Source: Polaromonas sp. (GTDB lineage Bacteria > Pseudomonadota > Gammaproteobacteria > Burkholderiales > Burkholderiaceae_C). Taken from it: a DNA stretch of 64,000 nt. A program made the translations under genes and the position numbers. Below are positions 19,250 through 28,303 of this stretch, in pieces. Positions within the stretch are counted from its first letter, which is position 1; every line of letters starts with the position of its first letter. The DNA lies in NCBI RefSeq assembly GCF_012927455.1, contig NZ_JABBPE010000008.1, positions 248,001-312,000 of the forward strand. Direction: 5' to 3'. A model generated the notes under the pieces. That model was not told the DNA's origin. It saw only the letters and a program-made list of their open reading frames with translations, and searched no databases.

Positions 19250-21835
19250 CTAAGCCGCTTGGTGGGCCACTTTTGCAGCGTGCCGGTCAAAGGAAAAGTA
19301 AAAACTCGCGCCCAAGCCTTCTGCGGCCTCGGCGCGTATCGTGCCGCCATGCCGCTCAAGAATCCGGTGCACCGTTGCCAGCCCGATGCCGCTGCCCTCA
19401 AACTCGTCGTCATTGTGCAGCCGGAAAAAAGGTTTGAAGAGGTTGCCCGCATACTCCATGCTGAAGCCGGCGCCATCGTCCCTGACAAACAGCATCTGGC
19501 GCCCTTTCTCTGGCGCGGGCATGACGCCAACCGTGATGTGCGCGTCGGTCTTTTTGAGCGAGTATTTCCAGGCGTTGCCGATCAGGTTTTCCAGCACGAT
19601 GCGTGCAAACTTAGCATCGCACAGCGCCTTCAGGTGAGGCTCAATGATGATGCTGACCTGGCGTGAGGGGTCGCCCAGCTTGTGCTGCGCGATTACCTGC
19701 CCGGCCATGGCACTGAGATCTACCAGTTCCAACACCAGTTCGCCTTGGCTGGCGCGTGCCAGAGCAAGAAGGTCGCGAATGAGTTCGTGCATACGCATCA
19801 CATTGACCTGAATTCGATCAAACAGACGGTTTTCTTCCACGCTCAGGCGGCCTGCAAGGCGGCGACTGAGCAGCACTATAAATCCCTGAATGCTGCGCAG
19901 CGGGGCCTGCAAATCGTGCGAGACCGAATAGCCGAAAGATTCGAGCTCGGCATTGGTGGCCTTGAGTTGGTAGGTGCGATCATTCACGCGCTGCTCCAAG
20001 CTGTCGGTGAGGCGCAGGATCTCGCGGTCGCGGCGCAGGCGGATCAGTTCGGCATTGGTCCGGCTGGCAAAAATCCGGATCAGCGCGTCCCGATCCGGCG
20101 ACACTGTTTGTGGTGATCGCCACAAGGCGTTCAGGATGCCGATGGGCGTGCCGTCGGCGTCGTTTAGAGCCGCACCCAGGTAGGCCTTGAAGCAGCCTTC
20201 GGCGAGCACCTTGTCTTTGGGAAAAAGAAGATGCACATGGTCGGCGTAGGCGCAGACATCAGTCGAAACCAGGGCCACGTCGCAAGGCGTTCCAGCCAGC
20301 TCATAGGTCAGATTTGGCACCGTCTGGTTGTCGAGCACCACCGCCAGCGAAGTAATGGTGCGGTCGGCATTAATTTCGCCCACCATCACCATATGGGCCC
20401 CTGTCGCCTTGCCCAAAGACCGCACCAGCGACTGGAAAAAAGGCGCGCCAACTTCGCCCGATAAGCCCTGCGCCAGATCCAGCAGCTGAACCTCGCGGCG
20501 CTTTTGCTGCGTGATGTTCAGGACGGCGCTAAGGACGCACTCTTCGCCGGCAATTTCGACGATCACAGCCCACTGCTGGCAGTCCACCAGATGCCCATCT
20601 TTATGGCGCATTTGAATTTCAAGGCAAAGCGCGCCCTCCTGGGCGCGCAAATTCGCCATGAAGCGGTCGCGGTCCTGCGTGCTGCGCCAAGCGCCCATCT
20701 CCAGCGAGGTGCGTCCTAACAGTTCCTGCGCCGTATAACCATTCGCCGTGTCTGCGGCCGCGTTCACCACGAGAAAAACGCCATCACTGGCGCGGGAGAC
20801 GGCCATGTAGATCGGGCTTAAATTGAAAGCCTTGGTAAACAGCTCTGCAGACTGGCGGGCGGCTTGCCGCGCGCTCACCTCGGCGCTAATGTCGGTGAGG
20901 GTTGAAACCATAATACGGGCGGACCCTTCGCCTTCGAGTTCGCAGGAGATCAGCACATTCAAATGGCTGCCATCTTTGCGCCGTCCGACAGCTTCCAGGT
21001 TGAACAAACGGCCGGCTTCCTTCAATTGTTGGACACATGCCTGGTGCGCGGCCGCATCGGCCCAAAGCGCGCGGCACTCCTGTGAGCCGACAAATTCTTC
21101 GCGCGAGTAGCCAGACATCCTCTCAAACGCCGGATTCACATCCATGACGATCTTGCTGTCTGCAGCCTGCACGAGGATGGCGACCGGGCTATTGCGAAAA
21201 ATGCGGCTGAGGCGGTCTTCGCTGATTCGAAGCGCGGCTTCTGCCTGTTCTCGACGAGCCAGTTCCCGCTGTTGACCAGCCAGCGCTTTTAGCAAGATGC
21301 GCTGGCTGGTGTACACCCCAAGGGCCAGGCCGACAAACACAGCCGAATGCATGAGCCATACCTTGGTGCCCACGCGCAGGTCGGGCGTTGGCAGCAGCCC
21401 GGCCGCTTCGGCCCAGGTCAGCGCAGCCAGTGACGCCACACTAACTACCAACGTGGCTACCAGCGATCGAAGTGAAAGGACGATGCCTGCCGCAGCGATG
21501 GCACCCGGGAAGGCGACAGCAGCGGAGCTGCGAACCGATCCGAAGGTGGCTATGCCATAAATTCCGTAGGCAACCAGGGAAACGACCAGCATGCGAGCCA
21601 CCAGGCGGGGCTTTCCAAGCTGGAGCAGCGTGTACATGCACAGCACCAGCAGCCACAGGGCGAACAGGCCGACGGGCTCGGAGAGCGGCTCTGCCGCTCG
21701 AAACGACAGTCCTATCAACACCGGTATGACCCCGCCCAGCATCAGGAGGACAGCGCGCAGAGACTCGACGAAGCGAAATTCAACGGGCACGTCTGACAGG
21801 AAAGATTCGGTTACCAGAGGATCAGGGCGTTGCAT
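19250..21835 (-). CDS. Membrane-bound PAS-PAS-GAF hybrid-free histidine kinase
   Basis: Orphan sensor kinase, 861 aa from ATG 21835; an in-frame ATG at 21979 would add 48 residues of AT-rich non-coding-looking sequence and is rejected. Residues ~15-190 have about five or six membrane helices (LLMLGGVIPVLIGL, LFALWLLVLCMYTLL and others). Two PAS domains follow (SEDRLSRIFRNSPVAILVQ; AFNLSPIYMAVSRASDG), then a GAF-like domain. The HisKA H-box is SVSHDLQAPLRS (His near residue 640), N-box ENLIGNAWKYS near 750, G-boxes VRDDGAGFSM and GSGIGLATV. There is no receiver domain and no adjacent response regulator, so its partner and signal are unknown. The 190 bp after its stop hold no gene, only small hairpins. 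Confidence 0.88.
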   Translation of the reverse strand: MQRPDPLVTESFLSDVPVEFRFVESLRAVLLMLGGVIPVLIGLSFRAAEPLSEPVGLFALWLLVLCMYTLLQLGKPRLVARMLVVSLVAYGIYGIATFGSVRSSAAVAFPGAIAAAGIVLSLRSLVATLVVSVASLAALTWAEAAGLLPTPDLRVGTKVWLMHSAVFVGLALGVYTSQRILLKALAGQQRELARREQAEAALRISEDRLSRIFRNSPVAILVQAADSKIVMDVNPAFERMSGYSREEFVGSQECRALWADAAAHQACVQQLKEAGRLFNLEAVGRRKDGSHLNVLISCELEGEGSARIMVSTLTDISAEVSARQAARQSAELFTKAFNLSPIYMAVSRASDGVFLVVNAAADTANGYTAQELLGRTSLEMGAWRSTQDRDRFMANLRAQEGALCLEIQMRHKDGHLVDCQQWAVIVEIAGEECVLSAVLNITQQKRREVQLLDLAQGLSGEVGAPFFQSLVRSLGKATGAHMVMVGEINADRTITSLAVVLDNQTVPNLTYELAGTPCDVALVSTDVCAYADHVHLLFPKDKVLAEGCFKAYLGAALNDADGTPIGILNALWRSPQTVSPDRDALIRIFASRTNAELIRLRRDREILRLTDSLEQRVNDRTYQLKATNAELESFGYSVSHDLQAPLRSIQGFIVLLSRRLAGRLSVEENRLFDRIQVNVMRMHELIRDLLALARASQGELVLELVDLSAMAGQVIAQHKLGDPSRQVSIIIEPHLKALCDAKFARIVLENLIGNAWKYSLKKTDAHITVGVMPAPEKGRQMLFVRDDGAGFSMEYAGNLFKPFFRLHNDDEFEGSGIGLATVHRILERHGGTIRAEAAEGLGASFYFSFDRHAAKVAHQAA

Positions 21836-21892
21836 GGCGTCGTCAATGTTACCAGAGGTATCGATGTGTACCAAATATTTACAATATTGGTT

Positions 21893-21937
21893 GCTATTAT
21901 TTATATAGCTTATTACGCATATTCTGCGGGGGCTCCA
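21893..21937 (+). repeat. R1 mini-repeat copy 5 (diverged)
   Basis: GCTATTATTTATATAGCT, then TATTACGC and GGGGGCTCC at the 26-nt spacing. It lies in the AT-rich 284-bp gap between dgt and the kinase gene, where the kinase promoter should be. I see no other gene in that gap. Confidence 0.5.
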
Positions 21938-22119
21938 GCCGATTTTTACTTTCAACCAGAGGGCGGTTCGGCTCAGCAAAGGCAGGGTGTATGCCGCAAA
22001 CGGGTTGGGCTAAAGGCTGCAAGCTGTCCTTTTTCCCTGAACCGCTTGGACGCCACTTCTGAATCGGGACTCGCCTTACAACAAGTCGCGCCGCCTCAAA
22101 GCGGAGGCCGCTTGATTGC

Positions 22120-23337
22120 TCACGTCAAGCCAGGCGTATCCAGCGGAAAAACGGCGCGCCCTTTGAGCCGTTCATGTTCTTTGGCGGCAAAGCGGTCGGT
22201 CATGCAGGCAATGTAATCAGCCACCACACGCTCCGGTTTGGCACCGGCGGCCTGGGACGTATCGATGCCGTCAAAGCGATCAATATGCGCCTGCGGCATT
22301 TGCGCCGGGTCGCCCATGTAGGCCTCGAACAAATCGCGCACCACCTGCTGAGCCGCCAGCGTGGTTTGCACCACTTGCGCGTGGCGGTATAAATTTTGTA
22401 GCAAGAAACGCTTGAGGGCTGCCGACTGCAAGGCCATTGCATCGGTAAAACAAACCAACGGTGGGTGCCGGCGCACGGCTTGCACATCGACCGGCGCCGC
22501 GTGATGCAGGGCCAGCCGGGTTGCATCCATCACGTCGTAGACCTGCGCGCTCAGCATGCGCCGTATGGTTTCAAAAAGCAGGCGCCGGCCCTGCAGCGCC
22601 GGGTACGCCAGCAGCGTTTCGCGGCGGTACTGACTGAACAGCGCCACGTCCTCCAGCTGTTCCAGACTGAGCAGCCCCGAGCGCACGCCGTCGTCAATAT
22701 CGTGGGCGTTGTAGGCAATTTCATCGGCCAGATTGGCCAACTGCGCCTCCAGACTGGGCTGCTGCAAGCCTGGTCCTTCGGCCGTTTGCGCGATGAAGCG
22801 GTGGGCCACGCCACCGGGCTCGCGCGACTCGATATGGCGGGCGTTGCGCTTTGAGCAGTGCTTGAGGATGCCTTCGCGCGTCTCAAAGGTCAGGTTCAGG
22901 CCGTTGTAGGCCGGGTAACTTTCTTCCAGCGCATCGACCACGCGCAGGCTTTGCAGGTTGTGCTCAAAGCCGGCGCTGTCAGGGTTATGGGTTTTCAGGC
23001 AGGCATTCAGCGCATCCTGGCCGGCATGACCATACGGCGTGTGACCGAGGTCATGTGCCAGGGCAATCGCTTCGACCAGATCTTCATTGAGCTGCAGCGT
23101 GCGGGCAATGGAGCGCCCGAGTTGCGCAACTTCCAGCGAATGCGTCAGACGCGTGCGAAACAGGTCGCCCTCATGGTTCAAAAATACCTGGGTCTTGTAG
23201 ACCAGGCGGCGAAACGCGGTGGAATGCACGATGCGGTCGCGGTCGCGCTGAAAGTCGGAGCGCGTCGGCGCCGGGAGTTCGGGATATCTGCGGCCGCGCG
23301 ACAAGGCGGGGTCACAGGCGTAGCGGGCCAAAGTCAT
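22120..23337 (-). CDS. dgt: Deoxyguanosinetriphosphate triphosphohydrolase-like protein
   Basis: HD-domain dNTPase that releases tripolyphosphate from dNTPs and so affects dNTP pools. 405 aa. Seen: DFQRDRDRIVHSTAFRRLVYKTQVF, the first metal His in RLTHSLEV, the HD pair in ALAHDLGHTPYGHAG, and the later DEIAYNAHDIDDG with the closing Asp. It is the Dgt-like family common in non-enteric bacteria. Monocistronic here: 88 bp separate it from hutF, with no recognisable terminator. Confidence 0.94.
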   Translation of the reverse strand: MTLARYACDPALSRGRRYPELPAPTRSDFQRDRDRIVHSTAFRRLVYKTQVFLNHEGDLFRTRLTHSLEVAQLGRSIARTLQLNEDLVEAIALAHDLGHTPYGHAGQDALNACLKTHNPDSAGFEHNLQSLRVVDALEESYPAYNGLNLTFETREGILKHCSKRNARHIESREPGGVAHRFIAQTAEGPGLQQPSLEAQLANLADEIAYNAHDIDDGVRSGLLSLEQLEDVALFSQYRRETLLAYPALQGRRLLFETIRRMLSAQVYDVMDATRLALHHAAPVDVQAVRRHPPLVCFTDAMALQSAALKRFLLQNLYRHAQVVQTTLAAQQVVRDLFEAYMGDPAQMPQAHIDRFDGIDTSQAAGAKPERVVADYIACMTDRFAAKEHERLKGRAVFPLDTPGLT

Positions 23338-23424
23338 GAGTTGGAGATAGCGCAGATCAATACAAAGTGGGACTAGTTTAGTCGGCGCCCTCTCCCAAAC
23401 GCTCCCACACGCTCCCGCTACCGC

Positions 23425-24846
23425 CTACGCGCCCGCATCGGCCCAGAGGGCGCGCATGGCACGGCTGAAGTTTCCGGCCAGTTGCGGCCACAGCGCAGCA
23501 TCCTGCTGCGGCCCGCCAAAGCGACCAACGGCAACCACGCGCCGGCCTGCCACAAACACCTCGCCAAAAGCTGCAACCGGGCCAGAAAAAACCAGTGCGT
23601 CCAGCAGCTGCTCGGGCGGAATGCCGAGCAGCGCCGGCGCCTGAAGATCCAGCGTCACGAAATCGGCGCGGTTGCCGGGGGCGATGCCACCTAGCGCCTG
23701 ACCGCTGGCCGCCTGACCGCCCGCCAGCGCCGCCTCGAACAGCGCGGCGGCGCTGCTCTCGTGGTCACCAACGCGCGCCGCAATATTGCGCTGGCGCAAG
23801 CTCAGGCGTTGCGAATACTCCAGCCAGCGCAATTCCTCGGGCCAGCTGCGGGTAATCTGGCTGTCGGAGCCGACCGACCACTGCCCCCCGGCGACGGCAT
23901 AGGCCGGAAAATCAAACACACCGTCGCCCAGATTGGCTTCGGTGGCAGGACACAGGACGATGGACGCGCCGCTCTTTTGCAGCGCCGCCAGCTCGGCGGG
24001 CGTGCTCTGCGTGGCATGCACCAGGCTCCAGCGCGCGTCGACTTCGACATGGTCCAGCAGCCACTCGATCGGGCGCTGGCCGGTGTGGGCGATGCAGTCG
24101 GCGACCTCCTGCGTCTGCTCGGCGATGTGGATGTGCAGCGGCAGGCCGGCGTGTTTGGCCGCAGCGGCCAGCTCGCTAAGTGCCGCCGGGCAGGCCGCGC
24201 GCAGCGAATGCACCGCCACGCCGGCGTTGAAGCGGCTGTCGCCGAGGCGCCTGATTTCCTCGGCCACGCGCAGCACGCTGTCGGGTGTCGAAGAAAACCG
24301 ACGCTGCTCGACGCGCAGACCGCTGGCGCTGAACCCTGAGCGCATGTACAGCGTTGGCAACAACGTCAGGCCGATCCCCGTGCGCTGCGCCGCGCGCACC
24401 AGCGCCAGCGCCATTTCGGCCGGATCGGCATACGGCGCGCCGTCGATCGCGTTGTGCAAATAGTGAAACTCGCAGACCTGGGTGTAGCCGCCGGCCAGCA
24501 GTTCGGCATACAGCAGGCTGGCAATCGCCTCGAGCTGCGCCGGCGTGATCCGGTTGGCCGCGCTGTACATGCGCTCGCGCCAGCTCCAGAAATCATCGGA
24601 TTCCCCGCCGCCGCGCCGCTCGGTCAGGCCGGCGATGGCGCGCTGAAAGGCGTGGCTGTGGGCGTTGACCAGCCCCGGCAAGACTGGGCCTTGAAGTCGG
24701 GTCGCGCCGGCCTGCTCGGCCGCTGTGGCGCCGGGCTGCACATTGAGCCAGCTGCCGTCGCCCGCGACGTGCAGCAGCACATCGGTCGCCCAGCAGCCCT
24801 GCACCCAGGCCTGCGCGGCAAAAAACCTCTTTGCTTCACTTTTCAT
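23425..24846 (-). CDS. hutF: Formimidoylglutamate deiminase
   Basis: Converts N-formimino-glutamate to N-formyl-glutamate plus ammonia, the penultimate step of the five-step hut pathway found in Pseudomonas. 473 aa. Amidohydrolase-fold metal site: PGLVNAHSHAFQRA near residue 60, HIHIAEQTQEV (third His and nearby Glu), VHATQ and VGSDSQITRSWPEELRWLEY with the catalytic Asp. It overlaps hutG by 11 bp and ends the hutC-D-I-G-F run. Presence of both hutF and hutG shows that formylglutamate is an intermediate, not direct formamide release by HutG-type formiminoglutamase. Confidence 0.94.
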   Translation of the reverse strand: MKSEAKRFFAAQAWVQGCWATDVLLHVAGDGSWLNVQPGATAAEQAGATRLQGPVLPGLVNAHSHAFQRAIAGLTERRGGGESDDFWSWRERMYSAANRITPAQLEAIASLLYAELLAGGYTQVCEFHYLHNAIDGAPYADPAEMALALVRAAQRTGIGLTLLPTLYMRSGFSASGLRVEQRRFSSTPDSVLRVAEEIRRLGDSRFNAGVAVHSLRAACPAALSELAAAAKHAGLPLHIHIAEQTQEVADCIAHTGQRPIEWLLDHVEVDARWSLVHATQSTPAELAALQKSGASIVLCPATEANLGDGVFDFPAYAVAGGQWSVGSDSQITRSWPEELRWLEYSQRLSLRQRNIAARVGDHESSAAALFEAALAGGQAASGQALGGIAPGNRADFVTLDLQAPALLGIPPEQLLDALVFSGPVAAFGEVFVAGRRVVAVGRFGGPQQDAALWPQLAGNFSRAMRALWADAGA

Positions 24847-25657
24847 AGCAGCTTGCGCAGGCAGACAGGGCGTCAGCGACCATATTTCTTAACAAAGGCT
24901 GGATTTGCGCGGCCAAAGCCGGGTTGTAGGCAAACGGCGGCGTTTCCTGCATGTAGACGCGCTGGCACATCTCCAGCTGCACCGCGTGCACGGCGCGGGC
25001 CGGCTGGCCATAGTGGCGCGTGATGTAGCCGCCCTTGAAGCGGCCATTGACGGCGGTCGTGCGCTGGGGATGCGCGGCGCAGGCCCGCACCAGCGCCGCG
25101 GTGATCGCCGGGTCGGCGCTGGCGCCGCCTGCCGTGCCGATGTTCAGATCGGGCAGCCGGCCTTCAAAAAGCCAGGGAATCTGCGAGCGGATGCTGTGCG
25201 CGTCCCACAACAGCGCAAACCCATGCAGCGCCTTGAGACGCTCCAGCTCGGCGAGCAGTGCGGCGTGGTAGGGCTGCCAGTACGCCTCGCGCCGCCGGGC
25301 GCGCTCCTCGGGCGCCGGCTCGCAGCCGGGGCGATACAGCGGCGCGCCGCTGAAGAACCGCGTCGGGCACAGCTCGGTGTTGGACGCGCCTGGGTACATC
25401 GGCGCGTCGTCGGGCGGGCGGTTCAGGTCGATCACATAGCGCGAATACGCAGGCGTCAACACGCTGGCGCCCAGTTCCGGCAGGAAGTTGTAGAGGCTGT
25501 GCAAATGCCAGTCGGTGTCTTCGACCTGCAGCGCTTCGGGCGTGTAATTTTGTTGAAGTTCCAGCGGAATCGCGCTGCCGACATGCGGCATGCTTACCAG
25601 CAGCGGGACGCTGCCGCGCTGCAATGAAAACATCTGCTCATCCATGATCTGGCTCAT
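24836..25657 (-). CDS. hutG: N-formylglutamate deformylase
   Basis: Hydrolyses N-formylglutamate to glutamate and formate, final step of the pathway. 273 aa from the ATG at 25657, which forms an ATGA overlap with the hutI stop; a second in-frame ATG lies at 25645. The frame stays open far upstream, but that part is antiframe reading of hutI. Signatures: [15 protein letters not shown] (metal His), [49 protein letters not shown] and the C-terminal [11 protein letters not shown] with the active-site Glu. Confidence 0.93.
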   Translation of the reverse strand: MSQIMDEQMFSLQRGSVPLLVSMPHVGSAIPLELQQNYTPEALQVEDTDWHLHSLYNFLPELGASVLTPAYSRYVIDLNRPPDDAPMYPGASNTELCPTRFFSGAPLYRPGCEPAPEERARRREAYWQPYHAALLAELERLKALHGFALLWDAHSIRSQIPWLFEGRLPDLNIGTAGGASADPAITAALVRACAAHPQRTTAVNGRFKGGYITRHYGQPARAVHAVQLEMCQRVYMQETPPFAYNPALAAQIQPLLRNMVADALSACASCYEK

Positions 25658-26868
25658 CTGATTTGCCCCCTGAAGACGGTTTGAAGCCGCGGATTGGCGC
25701 CGAACGCGTAGCTCAGCTCGGCCGGTTGCCGCACGCTCCACAGCACGAAATCGGCGCGCAGCCCGGCTGCCAGCACGCCCCGGTCGCGCAGGCCGAGTGC
25801 TGCCGCCGCGTTGCGCGTGACGCCGGCCAGCGCCTCTTCGGGCGTAAGCCTGAACAGCGTGCAAGCCATGTTGAGCATCAGCAGCAGCGAGGTGCAGGGC
25901 GATGTGCCCGGATTGCAGTCGGTGGAAATGGCGATCGGCACGCGCTGCTCGCGCAGCAAGGCCACCGGCGGCAGCCGCGTGTCGCGCAAAAAGTAAAACG
26001 CGCCGGGCAGCAGCACCGCGACCGTGCCGGCCGCCGCCATGGCCTGGGCACCCTCGACTGACAGCCACTCCAGGTGGTCGCAGCTCAGCGCGCCGTAACG
26101 CGCGGCCAGCTGCGCGCCGCCGCTGTCGCTGAGTTGCTCGGCGTGCAGTTTCACCGGCAGCCCGAGCGCCTGCGCGGCGGCAAAGACGCGTTCGGTCTGC
26201 CCGGGGCTGAAGGCGATGCGCTCGCAAAACGCATCGACCGCATCGACCAGCCCTTCGGCGTGCAGCACCGGCAGCATCTGCAGCAAGGCATCGACATAGG
26301 CATCGGTGCGCCCGGCAAACTCGGGCGGCACGGCATGGGCGCCGAGAAATGTGTTGCGAATATCGACCGCATGGCTTTGCCCGAGCGCGCGTGCCACCGC
26401 CAGCGTTTTTCGTTCGTGTTCAAGCGCTAGCCCGTAACCCGATTTGATCTCCAGCGTGGTGACGCCTTCGGCCAGCAACGGCAGCAGCCGGCGCGTGCTT
26501 TGCGCCTGCAACGCGGCAGCGCTGGCCGCGCGGGTCGCCGCCACCGTCGAGGCGATGCCGCCGCCGGCGCGCGCAATGTCTTCGTAGCTCGCACCGTTCA
26601 GCCGCAGCTCGAATTCATGCGCCCGGTCGCCGCCGTAGACCAGGTGCGTATGGCAATCGATCAGGCCGGGCGTGACCAGCGCGCCGCCAGCGTCGTGCCG
26701 TTTGATGCAGCGCGCCAGCAGGTCCGCAGGCAAATCCGCGCTTGCGCCGACCCACGCCAGCGCCTCGCCGTCGACCACCAGCGCCGCGTCGTCAATCAGG
26801 CCATAAGGCCGGGCTGCGGCAGGCTGCATCGTGGCGGCGCGGCAGTTGCTCCAGAGTTGCAGGCTCAT
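25654..26868 (-). CDS. hutI: Imidazolonepropionase
   Basis: Opens the ring of 4-imidazolone-5-propionate to give formiminoglutamate. 404 aa amidohydrolase. Seen: [25 protein letters not shown] (HxH metal pair and substrate Arg), [20 protein letters not shown] and [10 protein letters not shown] with the metal Asp. It is coupled to hutD (4-bp overlap) and hutG (4-bp overlap), so these genes form one translational chain. Confidence 0.96.
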   Translation of the reverse strand: MSLQLWSNCRAATMQPAAARPYGLIDDAALVVDGEALAWVGASADLPADLLARCIKRHDAGGALVTPGLIDCHTHLVYGGDRAHEFELRLNGASYEDIARAGGGIASTVAATRAASAAALQAQSTRRLLPLLAEGVTTLEIKSGYGLALEHERKTLAVARALGQSHAVDIRNTFLGAHAVPPEFAGRTDAYVDALLQMLPVLHAEGLVDAVDAFCERIAFSPGQTERVFAAAQALGLPVKLHAEQLSDSGGAQLAARYGALSCDHLEWLSVEGAQAMAAAGTVAVLLPGAFYFLRDTRLPPVALLREQRVPIAISTDCNPGTSPCTSLLLMLNMACTLFRLTPEEALAGVTRNAAAALGLRDRGVLAAGLRADFVLWSVRQPAELSYAFGANPRLQTVFRGQIR

Positions 26869-27425
26869 GCGGGAATCTCCATCCAGAGTGCCTGCGCTGC
26901 GTTCACCTGCAGCGTGGCGTTAACCGTTACCGTGCGCCAGGCCAGGCTGTGCGCTGGCAAATCCAGTTTTTCATCATTAAATAGCACGCTAGCCCCCGTA
27001 CTAATTGCGTAGACAGCTATTGTTTTAGGAGCATCAACAGCTATTGGCAGGCTGCTGCTGACGCGACCCATGCGCGCTCGGCCCCGGCCTTGGCGCAGCA
27101 TCAGGTTGAAATCCTGCGTCTTGCCCTCCAGCAGGCGGCAGTGCGTAGCGGCAGAGCCGTCAAAGCAAAAAGGCGCATCGCCGGCGGTCAGGCGATGCTG
27201 CTTTCCGTTCACATCGAGTTCAACGCCGGCGCCGCCAAGCACCGCAAACCAGCGTTGAACATCCTCAAAGCGCGAGAACGGCCCGCTGCTGTTGATGTCA
27301 GCCACCGACAGGCGCCAGTGCCAGTCGGCTGACGTCGGCCACGCGACCAGTTCACGCGTCACGCCACCGCCGTTGCGCCAGGTTGTTGCAAGCACGTCGG
27401 CCAGCCGGACCACCTGCCAGCTCAT
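26865..27425 (-). CDS. hutD: HutD family protein
   Basis: 186-aa cupin-like HutD. In Pseudomonas this protein is reported to limit or fine-tune hut expression, possibly by binding formylglutamate; its enzymatic role is unsettled. Seen: [45 protein letters not shown] and [19 protein letters not shown], all typical. Within the C-terminal third, codons for about [15 protein letters not shown] to FNDEK are contributed by an R1 mini-repeat (26970-27030), so this part is expected to differ from relatives. Coupled to hutC and hutI by 4-bp overlaps. Confidence 0.88.
   Translation of the reverse strand: MSWQVVRLADVLATTWRNGGGVTRELVAWPTSADWHWRLSVADINSSGPFSRFEDVQRWFAVLGGAGVELDVNGKQHRLTAGDAPFCFDGSAATHCRLLEGKTQDFNLMLRQGRGRARMGRVSSSLPIAVDAPKTIAVYAISTGASVLFNDEKLDLPAHSLAWRTVTVNATLQVNAAQALWMEIPA
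26970..27030 (-). repeat. R1 mini-repeat copy 6 (inside hutD coding sequence)
   Basis: Minus strand: AATAGCTGTCTACGC, then GGGGGCTAG at exactly the family's 26-nt spacing after ATAGCT, followed by a T-rich end. A second AATAGCTG half-site lies at about 27036-27043. The frame of hutD is kept through the repeat. Confidence 0.6.
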
Positions 27426-28132
27426 GGTTGAAACTTTCCGGCAAAGCTGTAGCGCGACCCCGGGTAGACCAGCCGCGCCACGCTGGCAATATGGGCACCG
27501 CTCACGGTGCGGCGCATCATGGCCAGGCAGGCATCGCCGGCTTTGATGTCAAGGTGCTCGGCCTGCAGCGCCGTGGGTCGGCATGCCTCGATCGAATAGC
27601 TGGCTTCGGTCAACGGTGCTTCGACCAGCAAATGACGCGTCGGCGTGGTCTGTGTGAAGTCAGTCGCCAGGTAGTTGGGCGCGGCCGCCGGGTTGACATA
27701 GCGGTCCTCGTACTGAATCGGCACGCCGTTTTCCAGGTGAATGAGGATGGTGTGAAAGACGCGGGCGCCGGCGCGCAGGCCCAGCGTGCGCGCCAGGTCA
27801 GCACTGGCTTTTTCGGATTCCGCCAGCAGCACACGCGCGCTGTGCACATGGCCGCGCGCCAGCACTTCTTCATGAATGTCGCGAATCGCCAGCGTTGAGG
27901 AAATGCGGTGCAGCTCGGCTACGAAGGTGCCCGAGCCCTGGACCCGCGTCACCAACCCCTCGCCCATCAGCTCGCGCAGCGCGCGGTTCACGGTCATGCG
28001 GCTAATGCTGAATTGCTGCATCAATACCGACTCGCTGGGCACCGGGTCGCCCGGCTTCCAGCTGCCGGCGCTGATGTGTTTTTTGATGAAGGCCTTGACT
28101 TGGCCATAGGCGGGCAGTGCAGAGGAAGCCAT
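27422..28132 (-). CDS. hutC: GntR/HutC-family histidine utilisation repressor
   Basis: Transcriptional repressor released by urocanate. 236 aa. N-terminal winged helix (residues ~8-75) reads YGQVKAFIKKHI, PSESVLMQQFSISRMTVNRALRELMGEGLVTRVQGSGTFV. The C-terminal UTRA ligand domain contains LLAESEKASADLA, HLENGVPIQYEDRYVNPAAAPNYL and the HutC-type end SVARLVYPGSRYSFAGKF. It is the first gene of the minus operon and diverges from hutU across a 171-bp gap that carries a matching palindrome at 28233-28248. Confidence 0.94.
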   Translation of the reverse strand: MASSALPAYGQVKAFIKKHISAGSWKPGDPVPSESVLMQQFSISRMTVNRALRELMGEGLVTRVQGSGTFVAELHRISSTLAIRDIHEEVLARGHVHSARVLLAESEKASADLARTLGLRAGARVFHTILIHLENGVPIQYEDRYVNPAAAPNYLATDFTQTTPTRHLLVEAPLTEASYSIEACRPTALQAEHLDIKAGDACLAMMRRTVSGAHIASVARLVYPGSRYSFAGKFQP

Positions 28133-28224
28133 TTTTCAGCTGGGTTAAATAAAAATTATTGTCGCTTTAAAAAACCGGGCGTACTCTACAAATTGGAGCT
28201 GTCAGGGCCCCGAGAATACGCCAG

Positions 28225-28253
28225 TTGACACAAGTTGTATAGACAACTACGAT
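28225..28253 (+). promoter_or_regulatory. hutUp: hutU promoter with HutC operator between -35 and -10
   Basis: TTGACA (28225-28230), 17-bp spacer, TACGAT (28248-28253). The spacer holds AGTTGTATAGACAACT (28233-28248), a 6-bp perfect inverted repeat around ATAG. HutC operators in other proteobacteria have the core TTGTATATACAA-like sequence, so repressor binding here would occlude RNA polymerase. A weaker relative, CGCTTGTATAAAAGCG, lies at 33646. Confidence 0.7.
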
Positions 28254-28303
28254 CTGCAAAAAATCGATCATTGAAGCTGTTTACTCTTTTCTGGAGCACC
28301 TCC

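Noticed and set aside
25658-26227. 190-codon N-terminal extension of hutG
   Set aside because: It is an alternative reading frame of hutI; HutG family sequence begins at 25657.
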